From: Candidatus Nitrosopumilus sp.
GTDB lineage: Archaea; Thermoproteota; Nitrososphaeria; Nitrososphaerales; Nitrosopumilaceae
DNA length: 64,000 bases
Assembly: GCA_029263475.1 (NCBI GenBank)
Contig: JAJCXK010000083.1
Span: 1-64,000 of the forward strand
Reading direction: 5' to 3'
Within the stretch, counting starts at the first letter, position 1; the number at the start of each line of letters is the position of its first letter. Position numbers and translations under genes: made by a program. The notes beneath the pieces are model-generated. The model saw only the letters and a program-made list of their open reading frames with translations. It did no database searches and was not told the DNA's origin. Below are positions 52,024 through 61,050 of this stretch, piece by piece.

Positions 52024-52599
52024 GTGCAGCCAGATTCATCAAAAAACCCTGCTGATTATTATAAGCATTTATCGTTATTTTGGACTGATTTGATACATCT
52101 GATGTCCAGTAAACCTCAGGCATTAACCTCTACTGGACCCATGAGGGCATTTACAACAAATTCTAAAAAAGTCACAACTGAACTGATTGAAATCAATGAG
52201 GATTTAATTGGATTCAATGAGTATCTTACAGAATACTACAAACAGCTTTCTGATGCGTGGAAAGATGCTCAGAAGAAAGTAAATCTGAAAGCTCCTGAGG
52301 TGCCACATGATGTTGAACAAATTGATGCGTTCAAACGTATCTGGATAGATATTTTTGATAATGATTTTACAGAGTTGTTTGACTCCAAAAAATTTGGTGA
52401 GAATTATGGAAAACTTGTTTCCAAAGAGCTTGAACTCACCAAACATTGGAATAATATCACGAATGTAGTTTTACAGTCCGTCAACCTTCCAAGTAAAGAA
52501 GAGATTGATGAAGTGTACAAAGAGATTCATTCACTTAAAAAAAGAATTAGCAAATTGGAATTGGATCTAAAGAAAAGGAGAACAAAAAATAATGCATAG
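52024..52599 (+). CDS. phaE: Poly(3-hydroxyalkanoate) synthase subunit PhaE
   Basis: 191 residues with GTG start (VQPDSSKNPADYYKHLSLFW). Helical PhaE with a late coiled coil (EIDEVYKEIHSLKKRISKLE) typical of class III PHA synthase. It overlaps the phaC start by 8 nt. Forms the PhaEC complex that polymerises hydroxyacyl-CoA into storage granules. Confidence 0.92.
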   Translation: MQPDSSKNPADYYKHLSLFWTDLIHLMSSKPQALTSTGPMRAFTTNSKKVTTELIEINEDLIGFNEYLTEYYKQLSDAWKDAQKKVNLKAPEVPHDVEQIDAFKRIWIDIFDNDFTELFDSKKFGENYGKLVSKELELTKHWNNITNVVLQSVNLPSKEEIDEVYKEIHSLKKRISKLELDLKKRRTKNNA

Positions 52600-53656
52600 T
52601 GAGTCAAGCATAGATCCAAAAATATTGGAAGCGATTTTAAAATTTGGTAAGAATATCATCGACGCTCCAAAATTAGTTTCAGCACCTGATGAAATTAGTT
52701 TAGAGGTAACCCCTCATGACACCGTATTAGAAATAGACAAAACAAGATTGATACATTACGATTCACTTACAGAAAAACAACACAAGACACCGCTACTGAT
52801 ATCGTATGCACTAATTAACCGATATCACATACTGGATATCCAACCTGAAAAGAGTTGGGTGAGAAATCTGCTTTTGCAAGGATTTGATATTTACATGTTG
52901 GATTGGGGAACTCCAACCAGCATGGACAAATATTTGGATTTTGATGATTATGTGAATGGGTATTTGGATTCAGCTGTAGAGCATGTAAAGGATGAGTCAT
53001 CTGTTGAAAAAATATCATTGCAGGGATATTGTACTGGGGGGACCATTGCAACGATCTATGCTGCATTGCATCCTGAGAGTGTAAAAAATTATGTCGCTAC
53101 GGCACCAGTTATTGATGGTTGGCGTGATACTACCGTCATCAGTAATCTCGCCAAGCACATGGATGTAGATAAAATGGTAGAAACAATAGGAAATATGCCT
53201 CCTGAATTCATGTATTATTGCTTTTCAGTGCTTAAACCATTTGAGCAAGGAATAGAGAAATACATCAAATTTTTTAAAAATATAGACAACAAAAAGTTTG
53301 TAGATAATTTCCTTAGGGTGGAAAAATGGTTGGGCGATACACCTCCTATTCCAGGTGAGCTGTTCAAGCAATGGATCAAAGACATCTATCAGAAGAATTT
53401 GCTTGTTCAAAACAAGATGTATGTAGGTGGAGAGCGAGTAGATTTGAAGAAAATAGACATGCCCACATTTACTCAGATTGCAGTTGGTGATCATTTGGTT
53501 TCTCCTGAATGTAGTATGCCACTTCATTATGCAATTGCAAGTGAAGATAAAACATTGAGAATGTATCCTACAGGGCATGTGGGTATGATTGCAAGTTCAC
53601 TCTCACAAAAGAAGGTACTGCCAGAGCTAGGTGCATGGCTATCTGAAAGATCTTAA
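52592..53656 (+). CDS. phaC: Poly(3-hydroxyalkanoate) synthase subunit PhaC (class III)
   Basis: 354 residues. The lipase-like box is GYCTGG with nucleophile Cys147. A later Asp (VGDHLVSPE) and His (TGHVGMIAS) complete the triad. MLDWGTP and YCTGGTIATIYAALHP are class III hallmarks. With PhaE it makes carbon-storage polyester. The genes around (53669-55352) look like granule-associated partners. Confidence 0.96.
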   Translation: MHSESSIDPKILEAILKFGKNIIDAPKLVSAPDEISLEVTPHDTVLEIDKTRLIHYDSLTEKQHKTPLLISYALINRYHILDIQPEKSWVRNLLLQGFDIYMLDWGTPTSMDKYLDFDDYVNGYLDSAVEHVKDESSVEKISLQGYCTGGTIATIYAALHPESVKNYVATAPVIDGWRDTTVISNLAKHMDVDKMVETIGNMPPEFMYYCFSVLKPFEQGIEKYIKFFKNIDNKKFVDNFLRVEKWLGDTPPIPGELFKQWIKDIYQKNLLVQNKMYVGGERVDLKKIDMPTFTQIAVGDHLVSPECSMPLHYAIASEDKTLRMYPTGHVGMIASSLSQKKVLPELGAWLSERS

Positions 53657-53668
53657 AAATAATTCTTT

Positions 53669-54100
53669 TTACTTATTGCTCTTTGTCATAAACATGGAGA
53701 TCCAAGATTGAAAGATATTTTTGTTTAATTCTGCAAAGTATTCTGTATTGTCACTAAATGTTTTGATATTTTGCTGTGTTGCATCTATCGTTGCAAGTGT
53801 CATTTGACTTTGGATTGAAGATGCTTTGACAAATTTTTCAGTGGCATCGTGGATTATTTTCAGTGTTACATTGGGAATTCTTGCCGATATTCCTGATTTC
53901 TTGGCAAATTCTTTTTGCAATGCAATTGATGTACCAAATAAATTCTCATATGCTTGAAGGTATTCTTGCTGTACATTGGTTATTGACTGATGATAATGAG
54001 GAACTGAACGTCTAATTCCGTTGATTAGTATGTCGACATTTTCTTGATATGCCAAAAATATATTTTCAGAATCGTTTTGTATAGTTTCATTTTTATTCAT
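53669..54100 (-). CDS. Phasin-like helical protein
   Basis: 143 residues, wholly helical, no Cys, rich in Gln/Asn (NVQQEYLQAYENLFGTSIAL, QSQMTLATIDATQQNIKTFS). The resemblance to amphipathic phasins rests on composition and on location in the PHA cluster. Overlaps the AbrB-domain gene by 4 nt (operon). Probably coats PHA granules. Confidence 0.65.
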   Translation of the reverse strand: MNKNETIQNDSENIFLAYQENVDILINGIRRSVPHYHQSITNVQQEYLQAYENLFGTSIALQKEFAKKSGISARIPNVTLKIIHDATEKFVKASSIQSQMTLATIDATQQNIKTFSDNTEYFAELNKNIFQSWISMFMTKSNK

Positions 54101-54522
54101 TGCTTTTTCTCCTTGTTTTTTGATTTTTTTGCAATTGGTAAAATAATCACTTGTACCAAATCCCCGTCACCCAATCCGAGTGCGTTACGTTCAGCTTCTG
54201 GTATTGATATTCTCCCATTACTACTGATGGTAGTTTTGTAAGCGCCCCAATGCATGAATGATGGAAGCATTTGACCAATATTGAACATGGTATTCATGCT
54301 TTTATTCTGCATATCTGACATGTTACTCATCATGTCTGATTGCGTTTGTTTTGTACTTTCAGAAATCCCTTTTAGCGTTTCTAATGGATTGAAAGTTTGA
54401 TTTGATTGATTAATCATTAAAGAACCAAAATTTTTTATAAATTCTGCTTGTGATCGTCCACTTTTTTGAATCCAAGATTTAAACATCTCAGTAGGATCAT
54501 ATGGGTTTTGATTACCATTCAT
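54097..54522 (-). CDS. Phasin-like protein with C-terminal AbrB domain
   Basis: 141 residues. The N-terminal about 90 residues are helical with Met/Asn/Gln-rich segments (SDMMSNMSDMQNKSMNTMF). The C-terminal about 45 residues form a swapped-hairpin AbrB/SpoVT motif (KTTISSNGRISIPEAERNAL, GLGDGDLVQVIILP). This combination resembles the haloarchaeal PHA proteins that pair a granule-binding part with an AbrB domain. It may bind granules and DNA, coupling storage to transcription. Confidence 0.75.
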   Translation of the reverse strand: MNGNQNPYDPTEMFKSWIQKSGRSQAEFIKNFGSLMINQSNQTFNPLETLKGISESTKQTQSDMMSNMSDMQNKSMNTMFNIGQMLPSFMHWGAYKTTISSNGRISIPEAERNALGLGDGDLVQVIILPIAKKSKNKEKKQ

Positions 54523-54557
54523 TGGTAAATATGGGAATCAATTATATTTAAATGAAT

Positions 54558-55352
54558 CTAATTTGTAGCAAGAAATTCCAAAACCTTGGAGCTAAATGCT
54601 TCAGGATCCTGAACGTATGGTGTATGACCACACCCGTTCATTTCGTAAAAAATACAATTTTGAATTGATGAGGTAAAACCATTTGCATGTATGATTGGGA
54701 TTACGGGATCATCTGTTCCCCATATCAACAAGGTGGGTATAGAAATCAATTCAAGCTTAGATGTGATGGATTTAGAATTTTTTAATCCTAAAATTGTGGA
54801 CATGAAAGCAAGCTTTGCATTTGGCAATCGCATCCGCTCGATGAATTCTGAAATAATCCTCTCTTCTACATGTTTTCCAGAACCTTCCATTAACTCAAAT
54901 GCATTTTTTGCACTTATTTTATTTGGATACATGGCAGCCATGATGTATCCATCAAGTGCAGGTGTGGATTGCTTCATTATTCCAGATGGGGAAACCAGTA
55001 CAAGCATTTTAATTTTTTGTGAGTGCAAAGATGCGTATTCTGCAGAAATTTGTCCGCCAAGAGATGACCCAACTATGATGGGATGATTAATTTCTAATAT
55101 CGCAATGAATTTTTCAAGAAAATCTACAAAAAAATTCACCGTATAGTCTATAGTTGGTTTATCACTCTGCCCAAACCCTATCAGATCCGGAACTATTACT
55201 CTATACTGATCTGAGAAAATGGGGATCACACTACTCCATCTTTCAGCTGATGCCCCCAAACCATGAATTAACAAAAGTGTATTTTTAGAACTACCTGATT
55301 CAAGATATCTTATTTTATGTCCGTCAACATGAAGAAATTTTTCTTCCACCAT
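54558..55352 (-). CDS. Alpha/beta hydrolase in the PHA cluster
   Basis: 264 residues: LLLIHGLGASAERW (oxyanion region), GSSLGGQISAEYASLH (nucleophile elbow, Ser at about residue 94), WGTDDPVIPIIHA (Asp) and NGCGHTPYVQDPE (His). No signal peptide. It may be an intracellular PHA depolymerase or a general esterase; the adjacency to PhaEC supports the former but does not prove it. Confidence 0.85.
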   Translation of the reverse strand: MVEEKFLHVDGHKIRYLESGSSKNTLLLIHGLGASAERWSSVIPIFSDQYRVIVPDLIGFGQSDKPTIDYTVNFFVDFLEKFIAILEINHPIIVGSSLGGQISAEYASLHSQKIKMLVLVSPSGIMKQSTPALDGYIMAAMYPNKISAKNAFELMEGSGKHVEERIISEFIERMRLPNAKLAFMSTILGLKNSKSITSKLELISIPTLLIWGTDDPVIPIIHANGFTSSIQNCIFYEMNGCGHTPYVQDPEAFSSKVLEFLATN

Positions 55353-55480
55353 TTAAGCAACAATGATCATTACTAGATAAGTTTTAGTTAATTTGACGAT
55401 CTAAAAATCTAGCATTATCTATATTTTTGAAATAATTCAATTACAAGCATGTTTTTTAGGGTCAAAAATTATCCAAAAAT

Positions 55481-55912
55481 ATGTTAAAGAAGAAAATTAC
55501 CAAAATACTAGTACCACTTGACGGCTCCAAAAACTCCAATAGGGGACTGGAGATGGCTATTGTTTTGGCAAGGCAATGTGGGGCAATAATTACTGGTGTA
55601 TATTCAATTCATGCTCCACCTCATTCTGAGTTTAGAGGTGTGGGTTCAGTTGAAAAGTCACATAACACAGAGGTGGAAAAAATTATGGATTCCGCAAAGG
55701 TGCTGGCAGCACAAAATGGTATCGTTTTCAAAGAGAAAATTCTGAGGGGGGATATAGGATACAATATAGTAAAACTGGCACACGGCAAGGACAAGTTTGA
55801 CATGATCGTATTGGGTTCGCGAGGTCGAAGTTCTGCCAAGCAAATGTTTTTTGGAAGCATATCAAACTACGTTATTCACGCATCAAAAATACCTGTTGTA
55901 ATCGTAAAGTAG
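55481..55912 (+). CDS. Universal stress protein (UspA family)
   Basis: 143 residues, MLKKKITKILVPLDGSKNSN, ATP-binding signature GSRGRSSAKQMFFGSISNY. It is outside the main Usp island, adjacent to the PHA cluster and MsrA, but is clearly a paralogue of the proteins at 14313 and 16017. Confidence 0.93.
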   Translation: MLKKKITKILVPLDGSKNSNRGLEMAIVLARQCGAIITGVYSIHAPPHSEFRGVGSVEKSHNTEVEKIMDSAKVLAAQNGIVFKEKILRGDIGYNIVKLAHGKDKFDMIVLGSRGRSSAKQMFFGSISNYVIHASKIPVVIVK

Positions 55913-55913
55913 C

Positions 55914-56384
55914 TTAAGAAAATCCCTGTTTCTTGAAATACTTTTGATGATATTCTTCGGCTTTGTAAAATGATGGTGCCGGAATAATTTCAGTTACAAT
56001 TGATTCTTTATACTTTCCAGACTGTTCAAGATTTTGCTTGGATTTTTCAGCAATATTTTTTTGCTCTTCGTCATGATAAAAAATGGCTGAGCGATATTGA
56101 TTGCCGATATCTGGACCCTGACGATTCAGTGTTGTAGGGTTGTGGTTGTTCCAAAAAACATCCAGTAGCTCAGCAAAAGTGATTTCGCTAGGATCAAATT
56201 CTACCTGTACAGCCTCGGCATGCCCTGTTCTGTCTGTACATACTTCCTCATAAGTCGGATTTGGTAACTGTCCACCAATATATCCAACTGCAGTTGACTT
56301 GACACCCTTGGTTTTGTAAAGTAGATCCTCCACATGCCAAAAACATCCTGCACCAAACGTAGCTTTCAATCTAACAAATTTCAA
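55914..56384 (-). CDS. msrA: Peptide methionine sulfoxide reductase A
   Basis: 156 residues: GAGCFWHVEDLL has the catalytic Cys in the GCFW motif, then GYIGGQLPNPTYEEVCTDRTGH, DQGPDIGNQYRSAIF-type GPDIGNQYRSAIFYHDE, and FYKAEEYHQKYF. Reduces Met-S-sulfoxide in proteins. The second Cys is in the CTDRTGH segment. Ends 2 nt from the convergent Usp gene. Confidence 0.96.
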   Translation of the reverse strand: MKFVRLKATFGAGCFWHVEDLLYKTKGVKSTAVGYIGGQLPNPTYEEVCTDRTGHAEAVQVEFDPSEITFAELLDVFWNNHNPTTLNRQGPDIGNQYRSAIFYHDEEQKNIAEKSKQNLEQSGKYKESIVTEIIPAPSFYKAEEYHQKYFKKQGFS

Positions 56385-56421
56385 ATCATACCAGATTAAA
56401 ACTATTTCTTGAATGCAGAAT

Positions 56422-57447
56422 TTAATTGATAGTTATGATGCCCTGTTGAATTAAAAATTTCAAAGAATTGATGAATTCCTCTTCTGAGATCAGATCTTGT
56501 GACCACCAATGAGCACTATTACGAATCCAGGGCGGTATTTCCTCTTCTGAAATATTTCCAGATGGCAAGATGTTTGAAACCCTGATTATGTTATTTTTTA
56601 ACATAAACTCTATTCCTGATACAAACGTAGAGTCGTTAATCTCTCCGATTGCCCACCATTCTGCATTGTTTCTAATCCAATCTGGCACTGATACCGGATT
56701 TTTGTATCCTAAAATATTGTAAATTGAGTCATTTGGAAACTGTGAGTCAAACCACTTTTTGTAACTTTGCTCGTCGTTGTACCTGTCAATGTAGTATTGT
56801 GGGGGTTTGTCAAGGGCGGGAAAATTTGATACATTCGTTGGGTTATATCCTACAACATCTATTATCGAGTCATTTGGAAACTGTGAGTCAAACCACTTTT
56901 TGTAACTTTGCTCGTCGTTGTACCTGTCAATGTAGTATTGTGGGGGTTTGTCAAGGGCGGGAAAATTGGGAATTTTGAATTTCAAAGTTATGAAATTAGA
57001 TGCCTGTTCTGAAATGATGACTGCTTCAGGTTCTGGGCTAGGTGCTGCTGTAACTTCAGGTTCTGGGCTAGGTGCTGCTGTAACTTCATCAGAAAATTCT
57101 TTGTATGATATGGTTTTTTCCATGTTTCCATCATAGGTGACTTTAATTGGATAATTTCCATTGGTGGTCCATGTAGGTCCGCCAACATGAAATGTGGCAG
57201 AAAATATCCCGTCAGAATCTACAGGAAATGTTTTAAAATCTGCAAAACCTGATTTTCCAGGAGTGAAGATCTGAACTGTCACAAATGGGACGTTTGGGTC
57301 ATATTCAACATTTCCAGATATGTTTAGCTGATCATCTTTATGATAAATTGACTTGTCTGTAAAAAAGCCATTCACTTCTCCGTTGGCTAATGCAAAACTT
57401 ACGGGTACTACCAACGACAAAAAAACCAGTGTGACATAACTTTTCAT
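56422..57447 (-). CDS. Secreted repeat protein with WIRN-type C-terminal domains
   Basis: 341 residues. Signal peptide (about 1-21), a beta domain with YHKDDQLNISGNVEYDP and VQIFTPGKSG, a Pro/Glu/Ala spacer with a 10-residue tandem (PSPEPEVTAA), then two 47-residue units beginning NFPALDKPPQYYIDRYNDEQ, and two C-terminal repeats with the WIRNNAEWWAIGEI and WIRNSAHWWSQDLI pattern known from thaumarchaeal cell-surface proteins. Extracellular or S-layer associated; function unknown. Confidence 0.82.
   Translation of the reverse strand: MKSYVTLVFLSLVVPVSFALANGEVNGFFTDKSIYHKDDQLNISGNVEYDPNVPFVTVQIFTPGKSGFADFKTFPVDSDGIFSATFHVGGPTWTTNGNYPIKVTYDGNMEKTISYKEFSDEVTAAPSPEPEVTAAPSPEPEAVIISEQASNFITLKFKIPNFPALDKPPQYYIDRYNDEQSYKKWFDSQFPNDSIIDVVGYNPTNVSNFPALDKPPQYYIDRYNDEQSYKKWFDSQFPNDSIYNILGYKNPVSVPDWIRNNAEWWAIGEINDSTFVSGIEFMLKNNIIRVSNILPSGNISEEEIPPWIRNSAHWWSQDLISEEEFINSLKFLIQQGIITIN
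56726..56967. repeat. Perfect 101-bp direct repeat in the secreted protein gene
   Basis: Positions 56726-56826 and 56867-56967 are identical over 101 bp, 141 bp apart, which is 47 codons. The DNA identity over synonymous sites indicates recent duplication or gene conversion. A second, 30-bp tandem lies at 57025-57084 in the Pro/Glu spacer. Confidence 0.85.
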
Positions 57448-57504
57448 GTTTTAAAATTCAATTTTTCCCATAATTAAAGAATTTGTAAAAATATTTTGAT
57501 ATGT

Positions 57505-57888
57505 CTAATTGACACCCGAAAAAATTTCTACAACCTTTTTTGCCAAATCTTCAATATCGACTGTGGGTTCTGCAGAAATCAGCAGTAAAATATGTGATAC
57601 CGGAAATGGAAAGCTTACTAACACGGCCTTGTCTCGTCTTGCTGCAAGATAATTTATTGGACCGAGACTGTCATCAAACTCTTTTCTAATGGATGCTTTT
57701 GAAACAAAATCAAAAAAAGACTGCAGCCTTGTCTCATCACCTTCATAGGGCGTTAGGCCTTCTTTAAAACCCCCAGTAACTAGATTTCCATCCTTATCCA
57801 CAATGCCTGAAAAACGAATTTCAGGCTCATCGAGTAATTTAGAACATTTATCGCTAAATTGATTTGATATGTTATCTTTATCTGACAT
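57505..57888 (-). CDS. Thaumarchaeal small alpha/beta protein (paralogue of 51578)
   Basis: 127 residues: helix, IRFSGIVDKDGNLVTGGFKEG, SIRKEFDDSLGPINYLAARR, DKAVLVSFPFPVSHILLLIS, helix. The order of strands and helices, with a central GG-x-K/F-G, suggests a roadblock/LC7-like sensor. The paralogue at 51578 shares it. Function unknown. Confidence 0.75.
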   Translation of the reverse strand: MSDKDNISNQFSDKCSKLLDEPEIRFSGIVDKDGNLVTGGFKEGLTPYEGDETRLQSFFDFVSKASIRKEFDDSLGPINYLAARRDKAVLVSFPFPVSHILLLISAEPTVDIEDLAKKVVEIFSGVN

Positions 57889-57944
57889 TATACTAAGTGT
57901 TGATATATCAAAAATAAAAACCTAGCCTCAAGATTAATAATATT

Positions 57945-58781
57945 TTAGGATAAATGGCACTTTAGCAGTATGTATTCTATAGTTTTTTCTTCTGACGCTT
58001 TTTTCATTTTTTGAAGTGATTTGAATAGAATTTTTTCAACATACTGCGGATACTGTTTTATGATGGATTTCTTCATCTTGTTTCTGTTGTCTATATAATA
58101 GTCAGCAAGTGGCTCATATACACTGTCACCAATCAACCTCTCATCTAAAATAGAAAACCCTCCGGATTGAATCAAATTTTTCAAATACTCTATATTATAA
58201 TGCTCTGAAGACCATGTAAATTTTAAAAGATCCAGTTTTCCCAGAGTTGAATTATCTGTGATTACGGGCACAGCCATCACTAGTAATCCAGAATTAGTCA
58301 ATACTCGTCTTGATTCAGAAATAAAATCTCCTAACGGTTTGAAATGCTGGGCTGATTCTAATGCCAGGACACGATCCATGGAGTTGTTTGCAAAAGGAAT
58401 CTTTGAGGATGTTGAATTTATGAATTCAATATTTTTTTGATTCCCTGAAAAAGACAATTGCTTTAGGTTAATGTTTACGTTATACAAGAGGAGTTCTGGG
58501 AATGCATCTCTCCACAATTTAGATGGGGCAGATAGGCCACTGCCAACGTCAATTGCATGTTTTCCTGATGATAGTTCGGCCATATCTGCAAAAATCATGC
58601 ATAGGTTGTCCTGTGCAGAAATGGGATTCGTGTTTTTTGAAGACCAGTATCCAAAGTTAAGCATGGAACCGCCTGTAGCCAGTTGCATTACCGGTGAGAG
58701 TGTATTGTACAGGTTTATGACATCTTTTTCGTTTCTTCTAAATGTCCACAAAAAAAAGTGGATAGGGTTTATTGAGTTCAA
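57945..58781 (-). CDS. SAM-dependent methyltransferase (class I)
   Basis: 278 residues. Motif I HAIDVGSGLSAPSKLW (about 74-89), post-I NINLKQLSF, motif IV FANNSMDRVLALESAQHFKP (about 130), and SESRRVLTNSGLLVMAVPVI. Resembles the UbiE/CoqG-like small-molecule methyltransferases. Substrate unknown. Confidence 0.87.
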   Translation of the reverse strand: MNSINPIHFFLWTFRRNEKDVINLYNTLSPVMQLATGGSMLNFGYWSSKNTNPISAQDNLCMIFADMAELSSGKHAIDVGSGLSAPSKLWRDAFPELLLYNVNINLKQLSFSGNQKNIEFINSTSSKIPFANNSMDRVLALESAQHFKPLGDFISESRRVLTNSGLLVMAVPVITDNSTLGKLDLLKFTWSSEHYNIEYLKNLIQSGGFSILDERLIGDSVYEPLADYYIDNRNKMKKSIIKQYPQYVEKILFKSLQKMKKASEEKTIEYILLKCHLS

Positions 58782-58876
58782 AAATAATTCTACACTTATT
58801 CGTGATTAATGACTATAAATTTTAAAGCCAACCTTGAATTAACATGTTTTATTAATTTGAAATTTATAACCTAGTC

Positions 58877-59362
58877 GTGAATGATGAGAAGTCTAAAGTT
58901 GGATCTAGGATAATTCTTGCCAAATGGACTGACCGATTTCTTGCTTGGCTGATTGATTTTGTGGTGATTTCCAGTATCTCTACGTTGATCATTTTTGCAT
59001 TGTTTGGAACGATATATTACGAAATGAATGATGATGGTCTCTGGGCTGAAAACACTCAGTACATACCTACCAGTATTCTGTTTTTTGTATATTGGGTAAT
59101 TTTAGAATATAAAACGGGCCAAACAATCGGAAAAAAAATACTTAATCTAAAAGTGATACGTGTCGATGGATACAAACCTGATCTGAAAGGGATTTTATTA
59201 AGCTCATTTGGAAAATCATTCTTACTTCCCATCGATGTAATTTTGGGTGGGATATTGACTAATGAAAAACGTCAGCGAATATTCAACAAATTGGGCGATA
59301 CCGTGGTTGTAAAGCTCAAGGAGAGTAAAGACATGTCTGATATAACATATCTAAAAGACTGA
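58877..59362 (+). CDS. RDD-family membrane protein
   Basis: 161 residues with GTG start. RDD signature WTDRFLAWLIDFVVISSIS (with R-x3-WLID), TM1 (about 22-42), TM2 (about 60-80), and TGQTIGKKILNLKVIRVDG plus a third TM. Function of RDD proteins is mostly unknown, with transport roles suggested for some. Divergent from the methyltransferase gene. Confidence 0.88.
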   Translation: MNDEKSKVGSRIILAKWTDRFLAWLIDFVVISSISTLIIFALFGTIYYEMNDDGLWAENTQYIPTSILFFVYWVILEYKTGQTIGKKILNLKVIRVDGYKPDLKGILLSSFGKSFLLPIDVILGGILTNEKRQRIFNKLGDTVVVKLKESKDMSDITYLKD

Positions 59363-59583
59363 TTATTGACAAGATTGATTTCTGAGATGTAGTAAATTAA
59401 TTGCAGGTCCTAATTCAGTTTAACATTTTTTATTCATCAAACAAAAATTTGTCCCTTTTGATTTGGATTGAATTGACTACGTTTACAACATTTACAGTTA
59501 TACAAAATACCTCATTAATTCAGTGTAGCTGAGGAATGATGAATTTTCATTGAGTTTAAATTTACAAATTATTTAATCTTGAC

Positions 59584-59781
59584 GTGGAAGAAAAAGCGCT
59601 AGAATGTCCTGTGTGTAAGAGCAACAAGGCTGAGATTGCAGGGGAGAATGTAAAATTAAGTGGAAAATTTGAAAACAAGGAATTTCTGACCACTGATCTT
59701 ACTGTATTGAGATGTGTAAAATGTGGGTTTTACATGTTCTTTGATAAACAGGCAAAATTTACAACCAAAGAAGATTCTTAA
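59584..59781 (+). CDS. Small zinc-ribbon protein
   Basis: 65 residues with GTG start (VEEKALECPVCKSNKAEIAG). Two knuckles, CPVC and CVKC, separated by about 36 residues; the C-terminus is YMFFDKQAKFTTKEDS. A soluble zinc ribbon of unknown partner. The preceding 220 nt hold no other gene. Confidence 0.7.
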   Translation: MEEKALECPVCKSNKAEIAGENVKLSGKFENKEFLTTDLTVLRCVKCGFYMFFDKQAKFTTKEDS

Positions 59782-59785
59782 AATT

Positions 59786-60382
59786 TTATTTGATCAATTG
59801 CTGATTTTTTAATTGAAGTAGGTGTTCTTTTGTTTCTTCATCTGTTTCAGCACCAAATTGAATCAGTATTCTGTCGTCTTCCATTATCTCATAATCTCTT
59901 ATGTCGTCAACTTGCTCCCCGTTGATGAAGAATTTTAAAGTATACTCTTCGTTTGTACAAAATGACTTTCCATCTGGGAATATGTAGCACTGATCATCTA
60001 GTCCGATTGCCAATGTTTCAAAGAGATATCCTAAATCTACTCCTGTTGCATGCTTGTGAATGGTAGAACCATCATTTCCTTCAAAATGAATCCAGCTAGA
60101 CTTAATCTGAAATGCCGGACTGGCAAACTCAAATGTATCTCCAAATATCTTTACAAGTAGTGCTGCATGTGAATGTTCGCTACCCAATGCACCTGCATTC
60201 TCTGGTCCTCCTGGTGCAGTTTCGGTCATGTTGATAAACAGGTATCCTGCATACCCCACAATTACCGCGATTAGAGATAGAACTCCAATAGCAATTAGAG
60301 TTTGCTTTCTTTTTGCAGCCGAATGTTTTGTAGCATAGTTTTCACGTTTTTCTTCGCGATTTTGCCTTTCTTTTCTGCCCAT
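59786..60382 (-). CDS. Membrane-anchored His-rich extracellular protein
   Basis: 198 residues: basic cytoplasmic start (MGRKERQNREEKRENYATKH), one TM helix (TLIAIGVLSLIAVIVGYAGY), then an extracytoplasmic domain with HSHAAL, WIHFEG, IHKHATGVDL, two Cys (DDQCYIFPDGKSFCT) and YTLKFFINGEQVDDIRDYEI. The His cluster could bind copper. Lineage-specific, function unknown. Confidence 0.75.
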   Translation of the reverse strand: MGRKERQNREEKRENYATKHSAAKRKQTLIAIGVLSLIAVIVGYAGYLFINMTETAPGGPENAGALGSEHSHAALLVKIFGDTFEFASPAFQIKSSWIHFEGNDGSTIHKHATGVDLGYLFETLAIGLDDQCYIFPDGKSFCTNEEYTLKFFINGEQVDDIRDYEIMEDDRILIQFGAETDEETKEHLLQLKNQQLIK

Positions 60383-60642
60383 GAGTAATTCAAACTCTGA
60401 AATTTGCCCTAATTAACCATTCGTCAATATTGTTCTATTGTTGTCATGCGAATGATTTCTTTATTGTGAATTTTCAAATAATCTCTCAATTTCAAAAATA
60501 TAATTCAATTCATGAAGTGCTTTCTGTGTTGATTTCATAAAATGAACTGATTCCTGATCGTCAATATTGCTATGTTAGTTTCATGTGAAAACTAATCCTA
60601 TTGGTTCAAAACAATAAATAAAATCCCCTGGTAGTGTTTGAC

Positions 60643-61050
60643 ATGACTTGTATTTTTTGTGATATCTTGTCTGGAAAACGATCTGGTCATTTTCTCTATG
60701 AAGACGAGTCACACGTGGCATTTTTAGATAAATATCCTATAGATGTGGGCCACAGCTTGGTCATTCCGAGAAAACACCATGAAAGAATTACGGATATGAC
60801 TCCTGAAGATGTGGGGAATGTATTTTCAATAGTTCCAAAAATTGCTAAGGCAATTCTAACTGCGACAGACGCAGATGCTTTTAGTTTGGGTCAGAACAAT
60901 GGTAGAGCTGCCAAACAGATAATTCCACATGTCCATATACACATCATTCCAAGATATAATAGTAAAGGAACAGTGTGGACAAAACGACAAATTTCAAGTG
61001 ATGCAGAACTTCTGAAATTATCTAAACAAATTCACAGTCTACTTATTTAG
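60643..61050 (+). CDS. HIT-family hydrolase
   Basis: 135 residues from ATG 60643 (MTCIFCDILSGKRSGHF); the frame opens at a GTG three codons earlier. The catalytic HIT triad is HVHIHIIP (about residue 95-102), and an N-terminal CIFC motif supports zinc. HIT proteins hydrolyse AMP-linked nucleotides such as AppppA or AMP-lysine. Its end overlaps the convergent aRF1 gene by 8 nt. Confidence 0.93.
   Translation: MTCIFCDILSGKRSGHFLYEDESHVAFLDKYPIDVGHSLVIPRKHHERITDMTPEDVGNVFSIVPKIAKAILTATDADAFSLGQNNGRAAKQIIPHVHIHIIPRYNSKGTVWTKRQISSDAELLKLSKQIHSLLI

Noticed and set aside
60480-60590. A short minus-strand frame (MKSTQKALHELNYIFEIERL) upstream of the HIT gene.
   Set aside because: Only 25 codons, no motif, no overlap with a neighbour.
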